From a virus: a stretch of 26,312 nucleotides of DNA. Made by a program: the position numbers and the translations under genes. Positions 1-5,642 of the stretch are shown here, piece by piece; the stretch's first letter is position 1, and every line of letters starts with the position of its first letter. The notes beneath the pieces are model-generated. The model saw only the letters and a program-made list of their open reading frames with translations, was not told the DNA's origin and ran no database searches. The stretch covers positions 1 to 26,312 of the IMG/VR virus record IMGVR_UViG_3300027736_000220. One strand, 5' to 3'.

Positions 1-1089
1 CGGCTCTACTCTCACCCAAAACGGGAGGAGATTGTCCAGCGTATCACCTACTCTGAACACCAGCGCACAGACGTTCCTAACGGCTTGCAGCGCATCATCA
101 TGAGCCAGACGGACCCGACTCTGTACGGGAACGTTAACCTCGATCTGTCCGGCCAAAACCGCTACAAGGCTCAAGTGTCTGAGCCTACCGTTGAGATGAC
201 GGAACTGTGGATCTGGAATGACGAGACTGAAGATTATCAAGTAGTCACCAAGGCAGATCCAGACATCATCATTTACGACAGACCTGGAGCAACCGTCTTT
301 TTGAAAGGCGAATTGCCGTTTGTTCAGATTTGCCCGTTGCCTTTATACGACTACTTCTGGGGACAGTCCGAGGTTTCCCGCTTGATATTCCTGCAACAGA
401 TGCGGAATAAACGGATGGCAGAAATCCTCGACCTGCTCTCCAAACAAGTCAATCCTCCGACCTCTCTTATCGGGTTTACGGGGATTCTGGACGAGAAGAA
501 CTTTGCACTTAACCGTGCTGGTGGCCTTCTGTCCACGGACATGCCCAACGCTAAGATTGAGAAGTTATCTCCGCAGATGCCGCCAGACCTCTTTAGGGAA
601 ATCAACGAGATTGATTCCATGTTTGAGGAAGCATCCGGTATTGTGTCCGTCTTGCAGGGACGGGGGGAGTCTGGGGTCAGATCGTCTGGTCACGCCAGCC
701 AACTTGCCAGATTAGGGTCTTCTAGGGCTAAGAAACGTGCTCTGGTGATTGAAGACTCTCTGGAAAAGATGGCAACGCTGTATCTGAAGATGATGCAGAC
801 GTATGGGAACACGCATTACACGGATCTCAACGGCAACAAGTTCATTGCAGAACAATTGCCCAAGAATTACGCTGTAAAAGTTGATGCACACTCGAATTCT
901 CCCATTTTCATGGAAGATTCACGGCAAATGGCATTTAATTTGTTTAAAGCCGGTGTGATTGACAAAGAATCTTTGCTAGACTTGGTTGAACCGCCAATGA
1001 AGCAGCAATTGAAAGACAGACTCAGGAAAATGGAAGCAAAGCAAGCCCAACAAGCCGCTATGCAGCCACCGGAGAAAAAGAATGGCTAA
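1..1089 (+). CDS. Portal protein, C-terminal part (5' end outside window)
   Basis: The frame is open from base 1 to the TAA at 1087-1089, so the gene starts upstream; the ATG at 85 is internal. The visible 362 residues are mostly helical and lack signal or membrane segments. A stretch around 355-480 reads as a long helix (LQQMRNKRMAEILDLLSKQ), followed by a mixed region and an E/S-rich loop with SGVRSSGHASQLAR, then another long helix ending in a charged tail. This layout, and the position just upstream of scaffold and capsid genes, fits a portal: the dodecameric ring at the capsid vertex through which DNA is packaged and ejected. The assignment rests on context plus general resemblance to podoviral portals; no single diagnostic motif was used. 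A large terminase gene would be expected upstream of the window. Confidence 0.75.
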   Translation, partial: RLYSHPKREEIVQRITYSEHQRTDVPNGLQRIIMSQTDPTLYGNVNLDLSGQNRYKAQVSEPTVEMTELWIWNDETEDYQVVTKADPDIIIYDRPGATVFLKGELPFVQICPLPLYDYFWGQSEVSRLIFLQQMRNKRMAEILDLLSKQVNPPTSLIGFTGILDEKNFALNRAGGLLSTDMPNAKIEKLSPQMPPDLFREINEIDSMFEEASGIVSVLQGRGESGVRSSGHASQLARLGSSRAKKRALVIEDSLEKMATLYLKMMQTYGNTHYTDLNGNKFIAEQLPKNYAVKVDAHSNSPIFMEDSRQMAFNLFKAGVIDKESLLDLVEPPMKQQLKDRLRKMEAKQAQQAAMQPPEKKNG

Positions 1090-1246
1090 CCAAGCAGTCC
1101 AAAAGAACGGTGATCAACCCAGAGTGACCACTAAAACTCTGGATCAAAGACCGGCAACGCCTAACTTGACGTATAGAACACAGTCAAATAGGATGGGATC
1201 TGCGGGGAATAATTCCCGTATGACCCGAGATTACACTCGCAAATGA
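1082..1246 (+). CDS. Small basic protein of 54 aa, overlapping the portal stop
   Basis: ATG at 1082 overlaps the portal stop by 8 bases. A GGAG at about 1070 gives a good ribosome binding site inside the portal gene, so translational coupling is likely. The product is 54 residues, rich in Arg, Lys, Asn, Gln and Thr, with no hydrophobic stretch, and ends in MTRDYTRK. It looks unstructured and DNA- or capsid-binding proteins are possible, but no family was recognised. It is the first of a series of tiny basic reading frames between the portal and the scaffold-like gene. Confidence 0.6.
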   Translation: MANQAVQKNGDQPRVTTKTLDQRPATPNLTYRTQSNRMGSAGNNSRMTRDYTRK

Positions 1247-1254
1247 GGTACGAA

Positions 1255-1296
1255 ATGTACGGACGCAAAATGAAGGGTCGTAAGACCCGTCGGTAA
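1255..1296 (+). CDS. Possible 13-aa Arg/Lys micropeptide
   Basis: The frame reads MYGRKMKGRKTRR and stops at 1294-1296. Seven of 13 residues are Lys or Arg. A GAGG at 1245-1248 sits six bases before this ATG, which is a good Shine-Dalgarno spacing; the GAGG overlaps the stop codon of the 54-aa gene. An alternative in-frame ATG at 1243 would add four residues and overlap that stop. The GRK pattern recurs in the next micro-ORF at 1362. It is too short for statistics to separate it from chance; the support is the placed ribosome binding site and the repeated composition. Confidence 0.35.
   Translation: MYGRKMKGRKTRR
1275..1288 (+). other. Small hairpin with GTAA tetraloop
   Basis: GGGTC at 1275-1279 pairs with GACCC at 1284-1288 around the loop GTAA, which is of the stable GNRA type. 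It lies inside the 13-aa micro-ORF. There is no T-run behind it, so it is not a terminator. It could be a processing or stability element in the late mRNA, or a by-product of the GRKTR codons. Confidence 0.35.
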
Positions 1297-1361
1297 ATCC
1301 GCAATAGTGGTTATGGGTATGGCTGCTTACCCCTTTAAGTGGCCCCAATTAGGAGACTGTC

Positions 1362-1394
1362 ATGGCACGCCGTGGTCGTAAAGGTCGCAAGTAA
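1362..1394 (+). CDS. Possible 10-aa Arg/Lys micropeptide
   Basis: The frame reads MARRGRKGRK and stops at 1392-1394. Six of ten residues are Lys or Arg. AGGAG at 1351-1355 is a strong Shine-Dalgarno site six bases before the ATG. In composition and in the GRK motif it resembles the 13-aa peptide at 1255. Known analogues in spirit are very small basic packaging proteins such as protein J of microviruses, but that is only an analogy. A real gene of this size would be missed by normal gene callers. Confidence 0.4.
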   Translation: MARRGRKGRK

Positions 1395-1426
1395 TTGCGT
1401 CGTAACAGGTTTTTAAACCGGCCTGC

Positions 1427-1449
1427 GGGAGGTGGGCGATGAGCCTCCC
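1427..1449 (+). promoter_or_regulatory. Hairpin covering a strong Shine-Dalgarno site
   Basis: GGGAGG at 1427-1432 is a near-ideal ribosome binding site for the ATG at 1439. It is exactly complementary to CCTCCC at 1444-1449, so a six-pair stem would hide the site and leave the ATG in the loop. A second stem, roughly 1430-1436 with 1447-1453, competes with the first. The layout is that of a translational control hairpin (thermometer-like or protein-bound). No ligand or regulator can be inferred. Confidence 0.4.
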
Positions 1450-1477
1450 ACTTGACTTTTATAAATTATTAGTTTAA
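1439..1477 (+). CDS. Possible 12-aa leader peptide before the 151-aa gene
   Basis: The frame reads MSLPLDFYKLLV and ends at TAA 1475-1477, ten bases before the ATG of the next gene at 1488. It has the strongest Shine-Dalgarno site in this zone (GGGAGG, spacing six), while the ATG at 1488 has none that can be seen. A leader whose translation opens or feeds the next start by coupling would fit. It is equally possible that the peptide is not functional. Confidence 0.3.
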   Translation: MSLPLDFYKLLV

Positions 1478-1480
1478 AAG
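1452..1480 (+). promoter_or_regulatory. Weak sigma70-like promoter candidate
   Basis: TTGACT at 1452-1457 (5 of 6 matches to TTGACA) is followed after 17 bases by TAAAAG at 1475-1480 (4 of 6 to TATAAT), in an AT-rich stretch. A start of transcription about seven bases on would fall at the ATG at 1488 and give an almost leaderless mRNA for the 151-aa gene. It could drive an extra transcript of the scaffold and capsid genes. The match is modest and the host is unknown. Confidence 0.25.
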
Positions 1481-1487
1481 TTCGCAA

Positions 1488-1943
1488 ATGAGCGTACCTA
1501 GTGATAAATTGATGGAGTTGATGAAAGGCAGTCGCAGCGCAAATGCGTCGATGCCTGGTGATCAACCCAAGCCGCCAAGTGCGGATGAATCTCCTCCTAT
1601 GGCTTCGCCAATGTCTACCCCTGAGAAACAAATGGGTACACGCGAAGCTGCAATGATTAACGTTTCAATTGCTCTTGATCTTCTGGAGCAATCATTGCCA
1701 GCAATTGGTTCTGATTCGGAAGAAGGCAAAGCAATTATTGATGCAACTAGCAAGCTAGGTGGTTTGCTAGGCGGGAAACGCAACCAGACGGCTGAACTTC
1801 AGCAGTCAGAGATTTTGCAAATGTTGCAGACTCTGCCTAAAGCTGGCGGCATGACTCCCGAGGCCAAGTCTCTCCAGTCAGCACCGCCCCCCGGTATGAC
1901 GCCCCCAGGCGCAGGTGCGCCGCAACCTCCTAAGATGGGATAA
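1488..1943 (+). CDS. Hypothetical Pro/Met-rich head-region protein, 151 aa
   Basis: Encodes 151 residues. The N-terminal third is rich in Ser, Pro and Met (KPPSADESPPMASPMSTP) and looks disordered. The middle, about residues 48-85, reads as helices (AMINVSIALDLLEQSLPAIG). The C-terminus is again Pro/Gly/Ala-rich. No catalytic motif or membrane segment is seen. The start has no clear ribosome binding site, which makes coupling to the short frame at 1439 plausible. It lies between portal and scaffold-like genes, so a head assembly or minor virion role is a reasonable inference. Family not recognised. Confidence 0.75.
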   Translation: MSVPSDKLMELMKGSRSANASMPGDQPKPPSADESPPMASPMSTPEKQMGTREAAMINVSIALDLLEQSLPAIGSDSEEGKAIIDATSKLGGLLGGKRNQTAELQQSEILQMLQTLPKAGGMTPEAKSLQSAPPPGMTPPGAGAPQPPKMG

Positions 1944-1945
1944 AA

Positions 1946-2128
1946 ATGGATCTTTTTAAACCTCGGGGCGCATCGGCCCCACGCCGTCCTACGGACGATA
2001 AGCAGGAAAACGGTCAGATTGTTAACACTCCCCGTTTTTCACGTTTTGGTGGCCTTGACAAGCCTAGCGATCTTTCTAAGAACCGCATGATTGTTCAAAA
2101 GCCAGCAGACGGTCGTAAAGTCATCTAA
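1946..2128 (+). CDS. Hypothetical small basic protein, 60 aa
   Basis: A 60-residue, basic, low-hydrophobicity product beginning MDLFKPRGASAPRR. It starts two bases after the previous stop, with GGGAT just upstream as a possible ribosome binding site. Arg, Lys and Pro are spread along its length and no fold is evident. It lies in the head-assembly cluster between portal and scaffold, next to other short basic frames. Function unknown. Confidence 0.65.
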   Translation: MDLFKPRGASAPRRPTDDKQENGQIVNTPRFSRFGGLDKPSDLSKNRMIVQKPADGRKVI

Positions 2129-2152
2129 CACCACATTGTAACGAGGGTAACA

Positions 2153-2683
2153 ATGTCTCTTGAAAACCTTAGTATCGACGCCCGTGATGAACTCGCGGCG
2201 CTCGCTCAACAGTTGGCTGAAAATCCGTCAACCCGTAAAGAATTTTTGCGGATGACGAAGAAAGTCAAGCCTGATCTTCCAATTCCAGAACTGGAAATTG
2301 AAGAGAGCACCAACAAAGCCTTGTCACTGGCAGAACAACGAGTCCAATCGTTGGAAAACAAGCTGCGTGAGAAGGATGCACTAGATGATTTGCAACGTCG
2401 GCGCAATGCCATCAAAGCAAAGGGTCTGGTGAACACGGAAGATGATATTAAGGAAGTCGAGAAAATTATGCTTGACCGGGGTATCACTAATCACGAAACC
2501 GCCGCTGAGTATCACCAGTGGATGAAGCAGTCTGCTACGCCCACTCCATCAGGGTATAACCCACAAATTATTCAGAAAATGGATCTGAATAAATACTGGA
2601 AAAACCCTGTAACCGCAGCAAGAAACGAAGCGGTCAGCGCATTACAAGAACTGCGCCGTCCGAATCGTCCTATTGGTTTGTAA
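2153..2683 (+). CDS. Putative scaffold protein
   Basis: Encodes 176 residues and starts at ATG 2153 behind a good GAGGG. It is highly charged and helical: residues about 52-88 form a probable coiled coil (LAEQRVQSLENKLREKD), followed by a second helical stretch. The C-terminus is basic (ALQELRRPNRPIGL), as is usual for scaffold proteins that contact the coat through a positive tail. It sits directly upstream of the major capsid gene, the standard place for the scaffold. The gene may also be a capsid-assembly protein without a true scaffolding role; no protease motif is seen. Confidence 0.65.
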   Translation: MSLENLSIDARDELAALAQQLAENPSTRKEFLRMTKKVKPDLPIPELEIEESTNKALSLAEQRVQSLENKLREKDALDDLQRRRNAIKAKGLVNTEDDIKEVEKIMLDRGITNHETAAEYHQWMKQSATPTPSGYNPQIIQKMDLNKYWKNPVTAARNEAVSALQELRRPNRPIGL

Positions 2684-2701
2684 TTTTTACCGGAGATAAA
2701 C

Positions 2702-3712
2702 ATGCCTATTGGTGGTGGAATTCTTCCGGCTACGGGATCTACCCAATACACCGAGCTTACTTATGTAACTCGGAGGGCGTTTATCCCCAAGCTGGTTGTA
2801 CAACTTTACAACTCGACGCCCCTACTTGCAGCTCTGATTGCTAACAGTCAGCAAGCCAGCGGTGGTGTTTCTTCAGTCACCGTCCCCGTCCAAGGGGCAC
2901 AGTTTGTTAACGCACAGTGGTCAGACTACAGCGGATCTTTCGCTCAACCGTCTGTCCAGCAAGGTGCGTTCAACGCTGAATACAACCTCAAGTTGATGAT
3001 CACCCCAGTCCCATTCTTGGGAATGGAAGGTGTGGCACAGCAAGACGCTGCAATCATTCCTCTGGTTGAGGCTCGCATGAACGATGCGACCAACGTCATG
3101 ATGGATGCTATGGCGACCGCGCTGTACAACAACTACACCAACACGCAGCAGTTTATCGGGCTTCCTGGCGCGATTGACGATGGCACGAACTTGACGACCT
3201 ACGGCAACATTAACCGTAGCACCTACACTTGGTGGAAGTCGAAGGTTTACAACGCCGGTAACGTCAACCCAACCCGTCAAAACGTCCTGCAATACATTTC
3301 GGGTACCGTAAAGAACGGTGCTGAAGTGCCTTCGTTTGGTGTTTGCGGATTCGGAACCTGGACGCTTCTGGCGCAAGACTTCGTTGGTCAAGAGCAGTAT
3401 GTCATCACCCCAGGATCTGGGTTTGATGCAGACAGCAATGGCCCACAGGCTGCGTTCCGCGCCCTGATGGTTGCCGGTGTGCCGATCTACCCAGATCCAT
3501 ACTGCCCAGAAGGAACCGTCTACTTTGTTAACACGAACTACCTGAACCTGTACATCCATGAGCAGGGTTCGTTTGTGTTTACCGGCTTTGAATCGACCCT
3601 GCCTAACTGGCAGATCGGTTACGTCGGCGCAGTCTTGATGATTGCAGAGATGGTCAGTACCAAACCCAAGTCTATGACACGGGTTGGGTCTTACAACTCT
3701 TTGAGCCTGTAA
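2702..3712 (+). CDS. Major capsid protein
   Basis: Encodes 336 residues, typical for an HK97-fold coat protein. The N-terminal part (about residues 1-60) includes YVTRRAFIPKLVVQLYNSTPLLAAL, written here as the short segment RRAFIPKLVVQLYNSTP. This is followed by a beta-rich stretch with VTVPVQGAQFV, a helix (RMNDATNVMMDAMATALYNN), and FIGLPGAIDDG near residue 155, a pattern often seen in such coat proteins just before the peptidase-free core. The C-terminus is beta-rich. A strong AGGAG-type site precedes the next gene and CGGAG precedes this one. Position after the scaffold and before the connector genes supports the call. No delta-domain or protease is visible, so maturation by cleavage cannot be judged. 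Confidence 0.85.
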   Translation: MPIGGGILPATGSTQYTELTYVTRRAFIPKLVVQLYNSTPLLAALIANSQQASGGVSSVTVPVQGAQFVNAQWSDYSGSFAQPSVQQGAFNAEYNLKLMITPVPFLGMEGVAQQDAAIIPLVEARMNDATNVMMDAMATALYNNYTNTQQFIGLPGAIDDGTNLTTYGNINRSTYTWWKSKVYNAGNVNPTRQNVLQYISGTVKNGAEVPSFGVCGFGTWTLLAQDFVGQEQYVITPGSGFDADSNGPQAAFRALMVAGVPIYPDPYCPEGTVYFVNTNYLNLYIHEQGSFVFTGFESTLPNWQIGYVGAVLMIAEMVSTKPKSMTRVGSYNSLSL

Positions 3713-3722
3713 GGAGAAAGTC

Positions 3723-4046
3723 ATGGCATTAGCCTTTAACAAAATCCTTGTAGCTGGCGCGAATTCCAACACCACTGGTGCTTACTTTCAGACCACAACT
3801 CTGAGCGTTACAACTGGTGCTGGTAACGTTATTCCTGCTGGTACTTACCTCATGTTCCCAACCGGGAACGTCACCATTATTGCTAACAACGGAACTGGAT
3901 ACAGCACCGTTATTGGTAACAACACTGGTGGTTTCGTAATTAGCGACGGTCAGAACGTGTATGCCAACTCTTTGGGTAGCACGCAGACCCTGACCCTGTT
4001 GACGGTTAACGGTGGGCTTGCGGCGACTGGCACATTTAGTTCGTGA
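3723..4046 (+). CDS. Hypothetical beta-rich virion protein, 107 aa
   Basis: Encodes 107 residues with AAGGAG well placed before ATG 3723. The sequence is rich in Thr, Asn, Gly and Val and reads as alternating beta strands (GTYLMFPTGNVTIIANNGTG). No membrane segment or enzyme motif is seen. Small beta-rich proteins encoded right after the coat gene are often capsid decoration proteins, and this is the best guess. Family not recognised. Confidence 0.7.
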   Translation: MALAFNKILVAGANSNTTGAYFQTTTLSVTTGAGNVIPAGTYLMFPTGNVTIIANNGTGYSTVIGNNTGGFVISDGQNVYANSLGSTQTLTLLTVNGGLAATGTFSS

Positions 4047-4054
4047 GGTGAGTA

Positions 4055-4459
4055 ATGAACTCTAATCATGTAGGTGCTGAGTACCCGAATGCGTTTGGGT
4101 ACTTCTCTGTTGCTGCTGCTGACGCTGTTCCAGTTAACGCCGTTAGTAACGTTGCTGTCGTGATGGGAGTGACGGGTACGTCATTCCTAGCGCGTCAAGC
4201 CATTGTCTACAACGCTAACTCTTCCGCTGCTACTGCAAACGTAGCAATCCTAACGAGCGGTGATGGAAACCTGGCAAATGCCATTTTCACCACCACTGCC
4301 ATCGGTAACGTGACTGGCAACACCAAGTACCAGTTTCTTACCGCTAATACCAGTGTTAACACGACTCTGGTTACGGCAAATGCTCTGTGGGTTGCTGTCA
4401 CTACGATTGCAAATGCTACGGTCAGCGTTACTGTTCTTGGCGACGTTCTTGTTCTGTGA
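4055..4459 (+). CDS. Hypothetical Ala/Val/Asn-rich virion protein, 134 aa
   Basis: Encodes 134 residues starting at ATG 4055 with GAGG upstream. Composition is dominated by Ala, Val, Thr and Asn in short alternating strands, as in beta-sandwich surface proteins. It follows the 107-aa protein, to which it is similar in composition but not clearly in sequence. A second decoration or head-surface protein is plausible. No diagnostic motif is seen. Confidence 0.7.
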   Translation: MNSNHVGAEYPNAFGYFSVAAADAVPVNAVSNVAVVMGVTGTSFLARQAIVYNANSSAATANVAILTSGDGNLANAIFTTTAIGNVTGNTKYQFLTANTSVNTTLVTANALWVAVTTIANATVSVTVLGDVLVL

Positions 4460-4776
4460 GTGAAGTTTTTGTCACTAACTGTAGCGACACCGATTTAGCA
4501 GACCGCTATTCCGGTGTTGACTACAGTTTCAAGAAAGGCGTTGAGGTATCAATTCCTGTTGATGCAGCAACGCATATTTTTGGGTATCGTGACACAGATA
4601 AATTGCCTTATGCCGTAAGGCTGGGGTTTGTCCGGCATTCGTCGGAAGTTGAGATTGGACTGGATCGTTTGGCTATGTTTAAGATTAGCCCGACAGCCGC
4701 GCAGGACCGCATTCCCTCGGCGGTAGGCGTAGTACCCCTGCCCGTCCGTAAAACGGCGGGGGGAAAAGTCTCCTGA
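4456..4776 (+). CDS. Hypothetical connector-region protein, 106 aa (GTG start)
   Basis: The start chosen is GTG 4456, which overlaps the TGA of the previous gene as GTGA. The longer reading from ATG 4387 would add a Cys/Arg-rich segment lying entirely within the preceding gene, which looks like an out-of-frame translation. The 106-residue product begins MSEVFVTNCSD and contains a beta-rich core (YSFKKGVEVSIPVDAATHIFG) with conserved-looking aromatic and Gly positions, then RLGFVRH. Proteins of this kind occur between capsid and adaptor genes in related environmental phages, as far as I recall, but the function is not known. Confidence 0.7.
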   Translation: MSEVFVTNCSDTDLADRYSGVDYSFKKGVEVSIPVDAATHIFGYRDTDKLPYAVRLGFVRHSSEVEIGLDRLAMFKISPTAAQDRIPSAVGVVPLPVRKTAGGKVS

Positions 4777-4796
4777 GGGTTTAGAATGGCTGGATT

Positions 4797-5642
4797 ATGG
4801 CGACCCTCAACTCATACATCACAGATTGCAGAAGACTTCTCCACGATGCCAACGGGAACTTCTGGACCAATGATGAACTCACGAGCTACATCAATTCTGC
4901 CCGTGAGAGAGTGGTTAGAGACACTGGTTGCCTCCGCACCCTTCAAATATCCGCTACACCACTTGCGCCTAACGGCACTGCCGCCATTGCATGGTCTTCT
5001 GGCCTAGCAGTTACCGCTGGTCAGTACGTTTTCTCTAATATCTTTATCTATCAGGTTACGGTTGGTGGAACACTGGCTACTTCAGCTCCACCATACCCGG
5101 CTTCTGGTAGCAATTTCCCGCCGTCAACTGCGTTCACAAACGGAACAGCAACCCTGCTCTACGTCCAAAACGCAGAAATTATTCCGTTTTCTGCCCTGCC
5201 TAACGGCGCATCTACGCTAGACGTACTCAACATCAATATCTACTGGGGTAATTCCCGTATTCCGCTGCGTTATCTACCCTGGACAAACTTCAACGCCCAG
5301 TTGCGGTACTGGCAGAACTACGTTGGACGGCCTGTGTGCTTTTCAACTTACGGTCAAAACCAACTTTATATCTCTCCGATTCCAGACCAGTCTTACAGCA
5401 TGGAACTAGACACGGTTGTTCTGCCTACCGAACTGGTTCTGTCTAATCCAACTGTTGCAGACTCTATTCTTGATCCGTATACTGTTCCCGTGGCGTACTA
5501 CGCTTGCTACAAAGCCAAGTACAAGGAACAGAGTTATGGTGAAGCGGAGATTTTCCGGCAAGATTATATTCGCCAGGTTCAATCTGTCCTGACAACGGTA
5601 TCTACACGCCGTATTCCAGACCCCTACAGTAGTTCTTACTAA
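4797..5642 (+). CDS. Head-tail adaptor protein with inserted beta domain
   Basis: Encodes 281 residues. The N-terminal 50 residues (LLHDANGNFWTNDELTSYIN, then a helix with SARERVVRDTG) match the pattern of phage adaptor proteins that sit under the portal. The C-terminal 80 residues are helical again (YACYKAKYKEQSYGEAEIF). Residues about 60-124 look like an insertion: AIAWSSGLAVTAGQYVF, IYQVTVGGT, SAPPYP, then NGTATLLYV. This resembles the small W-x-G-Y carbohydrate-binding-like modules found in phage tail proteins. ATG 4797 is the only start, because an in-frame TAG lies at 4782. A TGAGGG at 4773 is better placed for the ATG at 4786, which opens another frame. Confidence 0.7.
   Translation: MATLNSYITDCRRLLHDANGNFWTNDELTSYINSARERVVRDTGCLRTLQISATPLAPNGTAAIAWSSGLAVTAGQYVFSNIFIYQVTVGGTLATSAPPYPASGSNFPPSTAFTNGTATLLYVQNAEIIPFSALPNGASTLDVLNINIYWGNSRIPLRYLPWTNFNAQLRYWQNYVGRPVCFSTYGQNQLYISPIPDQSYSMELDTVVLPTELVLSNPTVADSILDPYTVPVAYYACYKAKYKEQSYGEAEIFRQDYIRQVQSVLTTVSTRRIPDPYSSSY

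Noticed and set aside
1313-1381. 22-aa frame starting MGMAAYPFKWPQLG
   Set aside because: Only a weak ribosome binding site, no basic pattern like its neighbours, and it overlaps the better-supported 10-aa frame.
2921-3775. 284-aa open frame on the - strand
   Set aside because: It lies entirely opposite the major capsid gene, has no ribosome binding site and a composition typical of antisense translation of a well-conserved coding strand.
4786-5007. 73-aa frame from ATG 4786 with a better-placed Shine-Dalgarno site
   Set aside because: It runs inside the adaptor gene and the product looks like out-of-frame translation; at most the start could help ribosomes reach 4797.
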